DNA of 64,000 nt from Aquimarina algicola (GTDB taxonomy: Bacteria; Bacteroidota; Bacteroidia; Flavobacteriales; Flavobacteriaceae), in the NCBI RefSeq assembly GCF_006443095.1, contig NZ_VFWZ01000011.1, forward strand, positions 124,001-188,000. Reading direction: 5' to 3'. A model generated the notes under the pieces. That model was not told where the DNA came from. It was given only the letters and a program-made list of their open reading frames with translations, and did not search any database. Position numbers and translations under genes: made by a program. Shown piece by piece: positions 1-8,619 of this stretch (position 1 is the stretch's first letter; every line of letters starts with the position of its first letter).

Positions 1-303
1 CTTACTGAGCATTTAATCATATATCTATATGCTTACTCACATATAGTAGCCATAATGTCAATCGTTTTATTTCCAATACCATTCATAACAGACAATATGT
101 ATCTTGCTACTATGATACAATTTCCTATCTATATAATATATATTGCTTACGTTTTAAAGCGTCTTTACAATATAAGCTTTATGAAAATAACCCTCAAAAC
201 AATATTATTTTTGGTGATTTCTACAATAATATTCACGATTTTCACCTTTATGATTGCGGCTATTTTTTACAAATTTGAGATTATTGAAATCCCCTCTAAA
301 TGA
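1..303 (+). CDS. C-terminal fragment of an integral membrane protein (possibly DUF3667 family), cut by the window edge
   Basis: The reading frame is open from base 1 through an internal ATG at 55 to the stop at 303, so the gene begins outside the window. The visible 100 residues hold three hydrophobic segments ending in a short hydrophilic tail. The opening LTEHLIIYLYAYSH resembles the EHLVFALHxHxF-type stretch found before the last helices of DUF3667 membrane proteins, which often lie beside this exporter/truA/rho neighbourhood in flavobacteria. The family call comes from memory of that pattern and the N-terminal zinc-ribbon part that would confirm it is not visible. It converges on the ABC transporter gene with a 19-base gap. 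Confidence 0.55.
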   Translation, partial: LTEHLIIYLYAYSHIVAIMSIVLFPIPFITDNMYLATMIQFPIYIIYIAYVLKRLYNISFMKITLKTILFLVISTIIFTIFTFMIAAIFYKFEIIEIPSK

Positions 304-322
304 TAATTAAAAAAGACAATAA

Positions 323-2089
323 TTAATCTGGAATTGTATCGAACTGTACTTCGTATAGGTTTTTATAATATCCACCCTGTATTTCTAATAACTGATTATG
401 GTTTCCTCGTTCTACAATTTGCCCTTGATCCATGACAATGATTTGATCTGCATTTCTAATTGTAGCAAGTCGGTGTGCAATTACTATAGAAGTTCTTCCT
501 TTTGTGATTTTATTAGTTGCATCCTGTATCAATTGTTCACTATGGGAATCGACCGAAGAAGTAGCTTCATCTAAAATTAAAACACTAGGATTAGCAACAT
601 ATGCTCTCAAAAATGAAATCAATTGTCTTTGGCCTGAAGAGAGCATAGCTCCTCTTTCTTTTACATTATATTCATAACCTCCCGGCAAACTCATAATGAA
701 ATCATGGATTCCAATTTCTTTTGCTGCATTATATACCTCTTCTTCAGAAATCTCTGAATTATTAAGAGTAATGTTATTAAAAATAGTATCTGCAAATAAG
801 AATACATCTTGTAATACCAGAGCGATATGACTTCTAAGAGAAGTTAGCTCTACTGTTTTAATATCTGTATCATCCACAGAAATTACGCCACTATCAATCT
901 CGTAAAATCTACTTAAGAGATTAATAATTGTTGATTTGCCTGCACCAGTGGCTCCAACAATAGCAACAGTCTCTCCTGCATTAACAGTAAGAGATACTCC
1001 TTTTAAAACTTCTTCATCTTTTACATAACTAAAACGTACATCATCAAAGGTAATTTTACCTTTTACACTATCAAGCAACAGATGACCATTATTTTCTATC
1101 TTAGAATTAGTATCTAAAATTGCAAACACCCTATTTGCAGCTACCATACCCATTTGTAGCGTATTAAATTTGTCTGCTATTTGTCGTAACGGCCTAAAAA
1201 GCATTTGTGACAGTTCTATAAAAGCAATGACAACCCCAAGAGTTATTGTTCCGTTTTGAGTAGCATTCAATCCGCCAAACCACACTATCAAACCAATGGT
1301 TATAGAACTAGACATCTCTGCTATTGGAAAAAAGATCGAATTATACCATACTGTTTTTATCCAGCCTTTTTTATGCTTTTCATTAATCTCCTTGAATTTT
1401 TCATATTCAATATCTTCTCTTGTAAACAACTGAACGATTTTCATACCAGTAATACGTTCTTGAACAAATGAGTTAAGATTAGATACTTGAGTACGTACTT
1501 CTTCAAAAGCAGCTTTCATTTTTTGCTGAAAAATTCTGGTTGCATACAAAATAAGAGGTAAAATAAGTAATACTAATAAAGTAAGTTGCCAACTTTGATA
1601 AAACATAAAACAAAGAATTACAAACATTTTAAGAAGATCACTTATTATCATAAATAATCCCTGACTAAAAATACTTGCAATGGTTTCAATATCGCTTACT
1701 GCTCTGGTAACAAGTCTACCTACTGCTGATTGGTCATAATATTGTTTTTTAAAACCAATCATATGTTTAAACAATTTGACTCTTATATCTCTAATTACTT
1801 CCTGCCCTAACCAATTTGCAAAATATATAAACAAGAATTGAGTAGTAACTTCAAGAACAAGCACTCCTATCATAGCACTTATAAAAAATAGAAGCAACTC
1901 ATTATCTTTGGGAATTATAGTTTTATCAATCGTTTGCTGCAAAAGATAAGGCCTTATTACTGTAAATATTGACAATAAAATTGCTGTTAACGCAACAAAA
2001 TAAAAAGTTAATTTATATGGGTTAGTATACGTAATTAGTCGTCTAAATAATTTGAAGTCAAAAGCCTTACCACTTTTTTTCTGCGTCAT
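323..2089 (-). CDS. ABC transporter, fused permease and ATPase (MsbA/multidrug exporter type)
   Basis: This 588-residue half-transporter has an N-terminal six-helix exporter domain (about residues 20-310) and a C-terminal nucleotide-binding domain (about 345-580). The ATPase shows Walker A GATGAGKST, signature SSGQRQ, Walker B VLILDEATSSVD and the switch histidine in IVIAHRLATI. It should act as a homodimer in the inner membrane, exporting a lipid, drug or other hydrophobic substrate; the substrate cannot be read from sequence. The gene directly abuts truA (stop of truA at 2090, ATG here at 2089), so the two are probably co-transcribed. Length is normal for the family. Confidence 0.93.
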   Translation of the reverse strand: MTQKKSGKAFDFKLFRRLITYTNPYKLTFYFVALTAILLSIFTVIRPYLLQQTIDKTIIPKDNELLLFFISAMIGVLVLEVTTQFLFIYFANWLGQEVIRDIRVKLFKHMIGFKKQYYDQSAVGRLVTRAVSDIETIASIFSQGLFMIISDLLKMFVILCFMFYQSWQLTLLVLLILPLILYATRIFQQKMKAAFEEVRTQVSNLNSFVQERITGMKIVQLFTREDIEYEKFKEINEKHKKGWIKTVWYNSIFFPIAEMSSSITIGLIVWFGGLNATQNGTITLGVVIAFIELSQMLFRPLRQIADKFNTLQMGMVAANRVFAILDTNSKIENNGHLLLDSVKGKITFDDVRFSYVKDEEVLKGVSLTVNAGETVAIVGATGAGKSTIINLLSRFYEIDSGVISVDDTDIKTVELTSLRSHIALVLQDVFLFADTIFNNITLNNSEISEEEVYNAAKEIGIHDFIMSLPGGYEYNVKERGAMLSSGQRQLISFLRAYVANPSVLILDEATSSVDSHSEQLIQDATNKITKGRTSIVIAHRLATIRNADQIIVMDQGQIVERGNHNQLLEIQGGYYKNLYEVQFDTIPD

Positions 2090-2836
2090 TTATCTTTTAT
2101 ATATAGTTTTTGGATATTTTACTTCTACTAAATACAAACCATGAGCGGGCACTGAATATCCTGCTCGACTACGGTTTTCACTTTTAATAATATCAACAAG
2201 ATCCTCAAGATCCAGCTTACCTTCACCAATTTCAATCAAGGTCCCTACTATTGCTCTAACCATATTTCTCAAAAAACGATTTGCAGAAATTTTAAAGATC
2301 AAATTATCTTTATTTCTTTCCCAAATAGCTTCAGTAATAGTACAATTATACGTCTTTACATCGGTTTTAGACTTACTAAAACATTTAAAATTAGTATAGT
2401 TTAACAGTAATTTGGCAGCTTCATTCATTAGATTTAAATCTAATGATCTCTTCATGTAATATGACTTTTTTATCAAAAAGGGATCTTTAGTTAAATTAAT
2501 ACAATATTCATAAGATCTACTTACAGCATCAAATCTAGCATGTGCATCTTTATCAACTTCATATAATGACTGGATCGCAATCTCAGCAGGCAAAATTGAA
2601 TTAAGTTTATAAATAAGACTTTCGACATTAAGATCATGATCACTATCAAAATGAGCCATAATTTGTTTTGCATGAACTCCTGTATCAGTCCTACCAGCTC
2701 CTACAATTTCTGTTTTAAATCTCAGAATCGTGGACAGAGCATTTTCTAAAACTTCTTGAATCGAAACAGCATTAGGTTGTCGTTGCCATCCATGGTATGG
2801 CGATCCATTATAAGAAAGTTCTAAAAAATATCTCAA
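2090..2836 (-). CDS. truA: tRNA pseudouridine(38-40) synthase TruA
   Basis: TruA converts uridines 38-40 of the tRNA anticodon stem-loop to pseudouridine. The 248-residue protein begins MRYFLELSYNG, has the YHGWQ motif, and carries the catalytic aspartate in GAGRTDTGVHA. The C-terminal half has FLRNMVRAIVGTL, also typical. The start is TTG at 2834-2836: no ATG lies nearby upstream in frame and the first internal ATG would remove the catalytic region. A TATATTTG promoter element lies 29 bases upstream. It is immediately followed by the ABC transporter gene with no spacer. Confidence 0.96.
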   Translation of the reverse strand: MRYFLELSYNGSPYHGWQRQPNAVSIQEVLENALSTILRFKTEIVGAGRTDTGVHAKQIMAHFDSDHDLNVESLIYKLNSILPAEIAIQSLYEVDKDAHARFDAVSRSYEYCINLTKDPFLIKKSYYMKRSLDLNLMNEAAKLLLNYTNFKCFSKSKTDVKTYNCTITEAIWERNKDNLIFKISANRFLRNMVRAIVGTLIEIGEGKLDLEDLVDIIKSENRSRAGYSVPAHGLYLVEVKYPKTIYKR

Positions 2837-2865
2837 AGTATTCTATTTTTGTAAAATAACAAGGG

Positions 2866-2873
2866 CAAATATA
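2866..2873 (-). promoter_or_regulatory. -7 promoter element for truA
   Basis: Read on the minus strand this is TATATTTG, an exact match to the Bacteroidota TAnnTTTG element, 29 bases before the TTG start of truA. No good TTG -33 element is seen at 19-21 bases upstream, so the call is moderate. Confidence 0.45.
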
Positions 2874-2951
2874 CCTTTTATAATACAGATATAAGTAACA
2901 ACATTATTTCTGTTTTCTTATTATTCTATAAATGATCTTTATAATTTTATT

Positions 2952-3446
2952 TTGAAAAAAATCCTTTTACTCAGTGATACACATAGCCATATCGATGATC
3001 GAATTTTGCATTATGCAAAACAAGCTGATGAGGTCTGGCATGCAGGTGATATTGGCGACTTAAAAGTAACAGATGCTATTGAGGCAATTACTCCTTTGCG
3101 AGCCGTTTATGGTAATATCGATAACAACAAAGCAAGAGCGAGTTTTCCACTCCACCAAAGGTTTACTTGTGAAAAGGTATCGGTATGGATAACACATATT
3201 GGAGGTTATCCACCAAAATATAACAGTGCTACACGAGATGAAATTATATCAAATCCCCCTAACCTATTTATATGTGGCCACTCACATATCTTAAAGGTGA
3301 TACCCGATCACAAAAACAACCTTTTACACATGAATCCGGGAGCAGCAGGAAAACATGGATTTCACAAAATAAGAACAATGTTACGTTTTACAATAAACCT
3401 AGACAAAATTGAAAACCTGGAAGTCATTGAACTAGGTAAAAAGTAA
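2952..3446 (+). CDS. Metallophosphoesterase, YfcE/MJ0936 family
   Basis: This small 164-residue calcineurin-like phosphodiesterase has the metal-binding motifs in order: LLSDTHSH (residues 6-13), HAGDIGD, VYGNIDN, ITHIGGYP and CGHSHI. Family members hydrolyse phosphodiesters in vitro; the physiological substrate is unknown. Translation starts at TTG (2952-2954); the only nearby ATG (2932) is out of frame, and MKKILLLSDTH is the usual family N-terminus. It lies divergent to truA across about 115 bases and converges on the DUF4293 gene over a shared terminator hairpin. Confidence 0.9.
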   Translation: MKKILLLSDTHSHIDDRILHYAKQADEVWHAGDIGDLKVTDAIEAITPLRAVYGNIDNNKARASFPLHQRFTCEKVSVWITHIGGYPPKYNSATRDEIISNPPNLFICGHSHILKVIPDHKNNLLHMNPGAAGKHGFHKIRTMLRFTINLDKIENLEVIELGKK

Positions 3447-3493
3447 TCAAAATCACTCTAATTAGTTAACAGCAAAACCAATATCAAAAAACT

Positions 3494-3524
3494 AAAAACC
3501 CGAAGTTGGCATACTCCGGGTTTT
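3494..3524. terminator. Bidirectional intrinsic terminator
   Basis: AAAACCCG (3495-3502) pairs with CGGGTTTT (3517-3524) around a 14-base loop. T-rich sequence follows on both strands, which fits the convergent phosphoesterase and DUF4293 genes. Confidence 0.7.
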
Positions 3525-3553
3525 CACGCACTAATACTACTAAGATGTTAGGT

Positions 3554-3964
3554 TTATCGTAATCGATCTACAGATTTTACGAGATTTTCATCCTTTTTAA
3601 TAGCCTTATTGGCTACAACTAATAAAACGATAGAAATAATAGGAATCATCATCCCAATACCTTTCTCAGAAATGTTCGTTTCTCCAGATATCATTAGAGA
3701 CCAATACACAAATACTCCTAGTAAAATAAAATTTAATAAGATATTTAGACGCCCCAATACAAATTGAAGCTTTCTATTTTTAAACATAAAAATCGCTAAT
3801 AGCGATAAGGCGGCTGACGCAGAAAACATACTCAAAAGAAACATATTATCTTTAGCAAATAATGCAACGCCATTTTGATCAGTTGCATAAGGTAAATACA
3901 AATGAACCAAACCTGAGATCAAGCCTGCAATTAATAAATATATTGTCTGAATTCGTTGTAACAT
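3554..3964 (-). CDS. DUF4293 family membrane protein
   Basis: The 136-residue protein has four predicted transmembrane segments and starts MLQRIQTIYLLIAGL, the characteristic opening of DUF4293 proteins, which are nearly confined to Bacteroidota. Its function is not known. The position next to and divergent from rho is conserved in flavobacteria as far as I recall. A TATTTTTG promoter element lies 23 bases upstream of the ATG. The C-terminus is charged and presumably cytoplasmic. Confidence 0.85.
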   Translation of the reverse strand: MLQRIQTIYLLIAGLISGLVHLYLPYATDQNGVALFAKDNMFLLSMFSASAALSLLAIFMFKNRKLQFVLGRLNILLNFILLGVFVYWSLMISGETNISEKGIGMMIPIISIVLLVVANKAIKKDENLVKSVDRLR

Positions 3965-3987
3965 TATACGTTTCCCTTAAAGAAAAG

Positions 3988-3995
3988 CAAAAATA
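3988..3995 (-). promoter_or_regulatory. -7 promoter element for the DUF4293 gene
   Basis: TATTTTTG on the minus strand matches TAnnTTTG, 23 bases before the ATG at 3964. No matching -33 TTG was found. Confidence 0.4.
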
Positions 3996-4061
3996 AGAGT
4001 TTCTTTTTAGAATTATGAGTAAAAAATAAAAATAAAGTTGTATAATTGCACAACAAAATCT

Positions 4062-4084
4062 GTAACCTTCTCAACTAAGGTTAC
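4062..4084 (+). promoter_or_regulatory. Hairpin in the rho leader
   Basis: GTAACCTT (4062-4069) and AAGGTTAC (4077-4084) form a perfect 8-bp stem with a 7-base loop, 80 bases before the rho ATG. No T-tract follows, so it is more likely a leader structure than a terminator. Whether it lies in the transcript depends on an unmapped start site. Confidence 0.35.
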
Positions 4085-4164
4085 TTATCTTCAAAATAAA
4101 ATTTTCCTAGATACTTCTTTAGAAAAATTACATCTAAAAAACGTAAATTATATAACAAATTTAA

Positions 4165-5817
4165 ATGTTAGAAATTTCTGAATTAAAAGCAAAAAAGCTT
4201 CCTGAATTACAGGAGATTGCAAAGAGTCTAAGTGTACCTAAATTCCGTACTTTAAAAAAATTAGATCTTGTATATCAAATCTTGGATTACCAAGCAGCTA
4301 ACCCTGATAAAGTAAAGCAGGCCGTTAGCGGAGATTCTCCTGAGAAGTCAGAGGCAGAACCAAAACCTAAAACCAGTACACGCCAAAGAAGACCTCGTAC
4401 ACGCAAAACCGACACAACCTCGAATACCAATAAAAAAGAACCTAAAGCTCAAAAAGAAGCTAAAGAAGAAAATAAAGAAGTTGTTGCTGTCGCAAAAAAC
4501 ACAAAGGCAAAAAACACCGATGCAAACGAGGACAAAACAAAACCTCAGCATAACAAAGAGGACAAAAGAGAAAACAAAGGTAAGACTGATAATAAACCTC
4601 AACAATCTAGAAATCGCAATACAAACAATAACCACAATAATAACAAAAAAGACAACGGCAATAGAGATAACAGAAATCGCTATAAAGAGCCCGACTTTGA
4701 ATTTGACGCTATTATAGAAAGCGAAGGAGTTTTAGATATCATGCAAGACGGTTATGGTTTTCTGCGTTCTAGCGACTATAATTATTTGTCTTCACCAGAC
4801 GACATCTATGTCTCTCAATCACAAATAAGACTCTTTGGATTAAAAACCGGAGACACAGTACTAGGACAAGTAAGACCTCCTAAAGAAGGAGAAAAATACT
4901 TCCCTTTAATAAAAGTCAACAAAATTAACGGTCTCGATCCTCAAGTAGTTCGTGATAGAGTTTCTTTTGAACACTTAACACCTTTGTTTCCTCAGGATAA
5001 ATTTAAACTGGCCGAAAAACAAAGCACAATCTCTACCAGAATAATGGATTTATTTGCTCCTATAGGAAAAGGGCAACGTGGTATGATTGTATCGCAACCT
5101 AAAACTGGTAAAACCATGCTACTTAAAGATGTAGCCAATGCAATTGCTGCTAATCATCCTGAAGTATATCAAATGATTTTACTAATTGATGAAAGACCAG
5201 AAGAAGTAACAGATATGCAACGTAATGTTAAAGGCGAAGTTATTGCTTCTACTTTTGACAAAGAAGCAAACGAACATGTAAAAGTAGCAAACATCGTATT
5301 AGAAAAAGCCAAAAGGCTCGTAGAGTGTGGTCATGATGTTGTAATACTATTAGATTCTATAACTCGTTTAGCAAGAGCATATAATACGGTACAACCTGCT
5401 AGTGGGAAAATCTTAAGTGGTGGTGTTGACGCTAATGCATTGCACAAACCAAAACGTTTCTTTGGTGCCGCACGAAATATAGAAGGAGGAGGATCTCTAT
5501 CGATAATCGCAACCGCCCTTACAGAAACCGGCTCTAAAATGGATGAAGTTATATTTGAAGAATTCAAAGGGACGGGTAATATGGAATTACAATTGGATAG
5601 ACGTATTGCCAATAAACGTATATTCCCTGCGATTGATCTTATTTCAAGTAGTACAAGACGTGATGATATTTTGTTAGATGACACTACAATACAACGTATG
5701 TGGATTATGAGAAAATATCTGGCAGATATGAACCCTGTAGAAGCAATGGAGTTTATCAATGAAAGATTTAAACAAACAAGAAATAACGATGAATTCCTTA
5801 TTTCGATGAATGGATAA
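4165..5817 (+). CDS. rho: Transcription termination factor Rho
   Basis: Rho is the hexameric RNA helicase that ends transcription at Rho-dependent sites. In the 550 residues, the Rho N-terminal helical domain covers about 1-45. A Lys/Asn/Glu-rich low-complexity insert of roughly 120 residues follows. The cold-shock RNA-binding domain (GVLDIMQDGYGFLR onward) and the RecA-type ATPase with Walker A SQPKTGKT, DERPEEVTDM and LLDSITRLARAYN complete it. E. coli Rho (419 residues) lacks the insert. Long inserts are normal in Bacteroidota, and in Bacteroides thetaiotaomicron the disordered segment has been linked to phase separation. A strong intrinsic terminator follows the gene. Confidence 0.97.
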   Translation: MLEISELKAKKLPELQEIAKSLSVPKFRTLKKLDLVYQILDYQAANPDKVKQAVSGDSPEKSEAEPKPKTSTRQRRPRTRKTDTTSNTNKKEPKAQKEAKEENKEVVAVAKNTKAKNTDANEDKTKPQHNKEDKRENKGKTDNKPQQSRNRNTNNNHNNNKKDNGNRDNRNRYKEPDFEFDAIIESEGVLDIMQDGYGFLRSSDYNYLSSPDDIYVSQSQIRLFGLKTGDTVLGQVRPPKEGEKYFPLIKVNKINGLDPQVVRDRVSFEHLTPLFPQDKFKLAEKQSTISTRIMDLFAPIGKGQRGMIVSQPKTGKTMLLKDVANAIAANHPEVYQMILLIDERPEEVTDMQRNVKGEVIASTFDKEANEHVKVANIVLEKAKRLVECGHDVVILLDSITRLARAYNTVQPASGKILSGGVDANALHKPKRFFGAARNIEGGGSLSIIATALTETGSKMDEVIFEEFKGTGNMELQLDRRIANKRIFPAIDLISSSTRRDDILLDDTTIQRMWIMRKYLADMNPVEAMEFINERFKQTRNNDEFLISMNG

Positions 5818-5843
5818 ATCATACCATATATAAATAAGACAAA

Positions 5844-5885
5844 AAAAGAGCAGTAATTTTAATAAGAATTACTGCTCTTTTGGTA
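5844..5885 (+). terminator. Intrinsic terminator of rho
   Basis: A perfect stem pairs 5844-5858 (AAAAGAGCAGTAATT) with 5867-5881 around an 8-base loop and ends in a short T-run. It lies 27 bases after the rho stop codon. Confidence 0.8.
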
Positions 5886-5982
5886 TTTACAAAATAGTAA
5901 ACATAAAACAGTTTGTTATCTTTTATATATATAATGAAAGTTTTTTTAAAGTAACCTGACTTATCTTAAAAATTTAATTTTT

Positions 5983-6648
5983 ATGAAAAATATCATTTCA
6001 ATACTATTTGTTTCTGCACTCTTATTATTAAGCTGCAATAGCAACGGTCAATCAAACAAAAAAGACAAAACAACACAAAAAGATATAAAACCTGTAAAAG
6101 TAGAACCTGTTAATGGTTTAGAAAAAGCATATTTTGCAAGTGGATGTTTTTGGTGTGTAGAAGCTGTGTACGAAAGTGTTAAAGGTGTAAAAGAATCTAT
6201 ATCTGGTTACTCCGGAGGTCATACTGAAAATCCCACTTACCAAGCAAGCAACACAGGACGTACCGGGCATGCAGAAGCTGTTGAAATCCTATACGACCCA
6301 AATATTGTTTCTTTTGAAACATTGGTAGACGTATACTTTGGTTCCCAAAACCCAACTCAAATAAATGGTCAAGGTCCGGATCATGGATCACAATACAGAT
6401 CAATCATATTTTATCAAAATGACAAACAGAAACAAATTATACAAAAGAAAAAAGATGAGCTTGCCAAAAAGCTAAATAGAGCAATAGCTGCAGAAATTTT
6501 ACCATTTCAAAAATTTTGGGTAGGAGAAGACTATCACCAAGATTATGAAAAAAGAAATCCAAATAATCCATATATTAAAAATGTATCAATTCCTAGATTA
6601 TTAAAATTTCAAAAAAAATTTCCTGATCTAATCAAAGAGAAGCACTAG
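5983..6648 (+). CDS. msrA: Peptide-methionine (S)-S-oxide reductase MsrA, lipoprotein form
   Basis: MsrA reduces methionine-S-sulfoxide in damaged proteins. The catalytic motif GCFWCVEAVY is at about residues 54-63, followed by GYSGGHTENPTYQ, GHAEAVEI and GSQYRSIIF, all family signatures. The N-terminus MKNIISILFVSALLLLSC is a lipoprotein signal peptide with the lipobox cysteine at residue 18, so this copy should be anchored in the envelope and repair periplasmic or outer-membrane proteins. It stands alone between the rho terminator and a long non-coding gap. Confidence 0.95.
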   Translation: MKNIISILFVSALLLLSCNSNGQSNKKDKTTQKDIKPVKVEPVNGLEKAYFASGCFWCVEAVYESVKGVKESISGYSGGHTENPTYQASNTGRTGHAEAVEILYDPNIVSFETLVDVYFGSQNPTQINGQGPDHGSQYRSIIFYQNDKQKQIIQKKKDELAKKLNRAIAAEILPFQKFWVGEDYHQDYEKRNPNNPYIKNVSIPRLLKFQKKFPDLIKEKH

Positions 6649-7129
6649 AAGATTTCATTTTTGAAGTTTTTCAGAATAGAAGAAACAGTTAATTTCTCTT
6701 AAAAAAACTTAAAAACGCATTATATTCACATATTGATAACATAAAATTTACAAACCGTATAAGCGCAATATAGGCAGTGAATAAATCGGTTGTAATGACA
6801 AAAAAAATCGTTGAAAAACACAAATTAATAGAAAGAAAATATTATTTTTGTAGAAATAAATTCAAAACAAGTTGTGTTTTTAATTATAAAACACTACTTT
6901 TGAATATGTTTTAATAGTTTTTCTTTCAGGAATTTAACCTTAATTATTAAAGTTTTACTAAAGACTATATAAATTAACTTACTGAAAAACAATAATTTAA
7001 AGCATTTAAAAAGAATTAGAATTGGTTAATTTTTAAGGCTTTTGTAAGAATTTAATTTTTTAGAACTAAAATTATTGAAATAATAATTATTGAATTAAAC
7101 ATAACCCAATCTACTAAAAAACAAGAGAT
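6649..7129. other. 481-base intergenic region
   Basis: The region is very AT-rich and has no convincing gene. It holds a 7-bp hairpin GTGTTTT/AAAACAC (6874-6894) and a TATTTTTG element (6843-6850, plus strand). If used as a promoter, that element would give the downstream SH3-protein gene a leader of roughly 270 bases. No -33 TTG sits at the expected distance, so this is only suggestive. Confidence 0.3.
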
Positions 7130-8290
7130 ATGAAGTCAATTTTTACATTTATTCTGCTTTTGGTGATTACCTTCTCTACTGCTCATGCTCAGGCTGATCA
7201 GTATTTGATGTCTGCTCGTAAATTAGAAGTAAGGAGTGGACCTGGTTTTAATTATAATACCATTGCTGAGGTTCCTCAAGGAACTCAAGTATACGTAATC
7301 AACTCAGGCTACGGAGAATGGAGTACCATTCAGTACAAAAGTATGAACGGATTTGTAATCACTGCCCACTTAACACAGGACAGTCGTATTGCAGATGCTG
7401 AGAGAGCCGCTTCCGAAGCAGCAGCAAAAAGAGAAGCTGCTAAGAAAGCAGCAGCACAAGCAATTGCTCAAGCAGAAGCTGCAAAAAGAGCCGCTGAAGA
7501 AGCTGCAAGAAAAGCTATTGCGGATGCAGAGCGATTAAAAAGAGAAGCTGAAGCAAATGCTGCAAAAGCAATCGCTGATGCAGAAGCTGCAAAAAGATCT
7601 AAAGATGCCGCAGCTAGAAGAGCTTTAGCAGATACAGAAGAAACAAGAAGAGCACTTGAAGAAGCCAATAGAAGAGCTCAAAAAGGAGGTTCTAACGTTG
7701 CATCAACGCCAATAGAATCTACTACACCATCTTACGGTTCGAATTCATCACCAGCTCCTTCTACAGCTGCCGCAGCTATAGAAGTATCAAGAGAGGATAA
7801 ATATTCTTCTTGGGAGAAGAAAACATATAAGTCAGGAGCAACTCCTAAGTCATTTAACTTTAAAGGAAAGTTTGACTATAAACTTGACAACTACTTAAAA
7901 ATTAAAGTAGGTAAAAATACTGAAGTAGTTGTTAAGATGTACAAAATGGGTAAAACTGAGAAAGACGACGAATTAGTACGTGTTACTTACATAAATTCTA
8001 ATGCTGTTCAGTTTATAAGAAACATACCTGAAGGTGAGTACTTCTTAAAGATTGCTTATGGTAAGCAATGGGTAGAAACAGTAAAAGATGGTAAGCGTTA
8101 CGGTACTTTCTCTAAAAATGCATTATATGAGAAGAGTGAGCAATATTTAGATTTCAAAACTGTAAAAACATCTAAAGGTATAAATGTTCCTTCTTATAAC
8201 TTAGCATTAGACCTTTTACCTACAGGAAGTGGATACAGCACTGGAAATACTCAAGACAATATAAGTGCTGATAAATTTAACGAAGATTAA
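7130..8290 (+). CDS. Secreted SH3-domain protein with an 18-residue-repeat helix
   Basis: The 386-residue protein has a signal peptide (MKSIFTFILLLVITFSTAHAQA) and a bacterial SH3 domain (about residues 24-84, RKLEVRSGPGFNYNTIAEV). An Ala/Glu/Lys/Arg-rich helix follows (about 86-185), then a Ser/Thr/Pro linker (190-218) and a C-terminal domain of about 165 residues that I do not recognise. Residues 110-181 are four 18-residue repeats with the consensus KAIADAE. Bacterial SH3 domains usually bind peptidoglycan or wall peptides, so a periplasmic spacer from the cell wall to another envelope layer is a reasonable inference. The gene is monocistronic, bounded by non-coding DNA and a long terminator. 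Confidence 0.8.
   Translation: MKSIFTFILLLVITFSTAHAQADQYLMSARKLEVRSGPGFNYNTIAEVPQGTQVYVINSGYGEWSTIQYKSMNGFVITAHLTQDSRIADAERAASEAAAKREAAKKAAAQAIAQAEAAKRAAEEAARKAIADAERLKREAEANAAKAIADAEAAKRSKDAAARRALADTEETRRALEEANRRAQKGGSNVASTPIESTTPSYGSNSSPAPSTAAAAIEVSREDKYSSWEKKTYKSGATPKSFNFKGKFDYKLDNYLKIKVGKNTEVVVKMYKMGKTEKDDELVRVTYINSNAVQFIRNIPEGEYFLKIAYGKQWVETVKDGKRYGTFSKNALYEKSEQYLDFKTVKTSKGINVPSYNLALDLLPTGSGYSTGNTQDNISADKFNED
7457..7672 (+). repeat. Four in-frame 54-bp repeats coding an 18-residue helical unit
   Basis: The units start at residues 110, 128, 146 and 164 of the SH3 protein (QAIAQAE, KAIADAE, KAIADAE, RALADTE at each start). Amino-acid spacing is exactly 18 with no gaps; the DNA copies have diverged. 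Confidence 0.85.
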
Positions 8291-8374
8291 AAAATAAAAT
8301 ATTAGTGATAAAAAATTAGTTCTATCACATGCAGTGATTAAGAATTTATCCAATCACCAAAAAATAAATGTAAC

Positions 8375-8412
8375 AAAATGTTAGAGTTAAATATTTAACT
8401 CTAACATTTTTG
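8375..8412 (+). terminator. Terminator of the SH3-protein gene, a 36-bp perfect palindrome
   Basis: Bases 8375-8392 are the exact reverse complement of 8393-8410 (AAAATGTTAGAGTTAAAT and its mirror), with a T-run after it. The stem is unusually long with no built-in loop. Confidence 0.7.
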
Positions 8413-8555
8413 TTTTTATACTTTTTATAAAAAATAAGATTACTATTAATGAAAGATTTTTCTTAAGCTATAGCTAAATCTTTATTTAAAAAGTTTAAAA
8501 CCAACAAAAAAGAACTTGGCTTACATTAAAACCTAAATCATCTTAAACAATTACA

Positions 8556-8602
8556 AAAAAAATAAGAGATAAAAATTTTGAATTCTTATCTCTTATTTTT
8601 TT
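8556..8602 (-). terminator. Intrinsic terminator of folD
   Basis: A 17-bp perfect stem pairs 8556-8572 with 8586-8602 around a 13-base loop. On the minus strand it ends in a run of T, 17 bases past the folD stop. Confidence 0.78.
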
Positions 8603-8619
8603 GTCTTTTTGTGTTTTTA

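Larger units (their letters stand above)
8291..8619. other. 329-base convergent intergenic region
   Basis: This lies between the ends of the SH3-protein gene and folD. It contains one terminator for each gene (8375-8412 and 8556-8602). I see no gene in the remaining AT-rich sequence. Confidence 0.6.

Noticed and set aside
4348..4717. Open frames on both strands over the low-complexity part of rho
   Set aside because: The Phe/Cys-rich and Ile/Thr-rich translations are products of the Lys/Asn/Glu-rich repeat in other frames.
5331..5822. Long open frame antisense to the 3' half of rho
   Set aside because: It lies wholly opposite a highly conserved ATPase domain, has no signal or recognisable motif, and is explained by rho codon use.
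7457..7672. Repeats considered as a CRISPR array or minisatellite
   Set aside because: There are no unique spacers; the units are in frame, diverged in DNA and code a regular helix.
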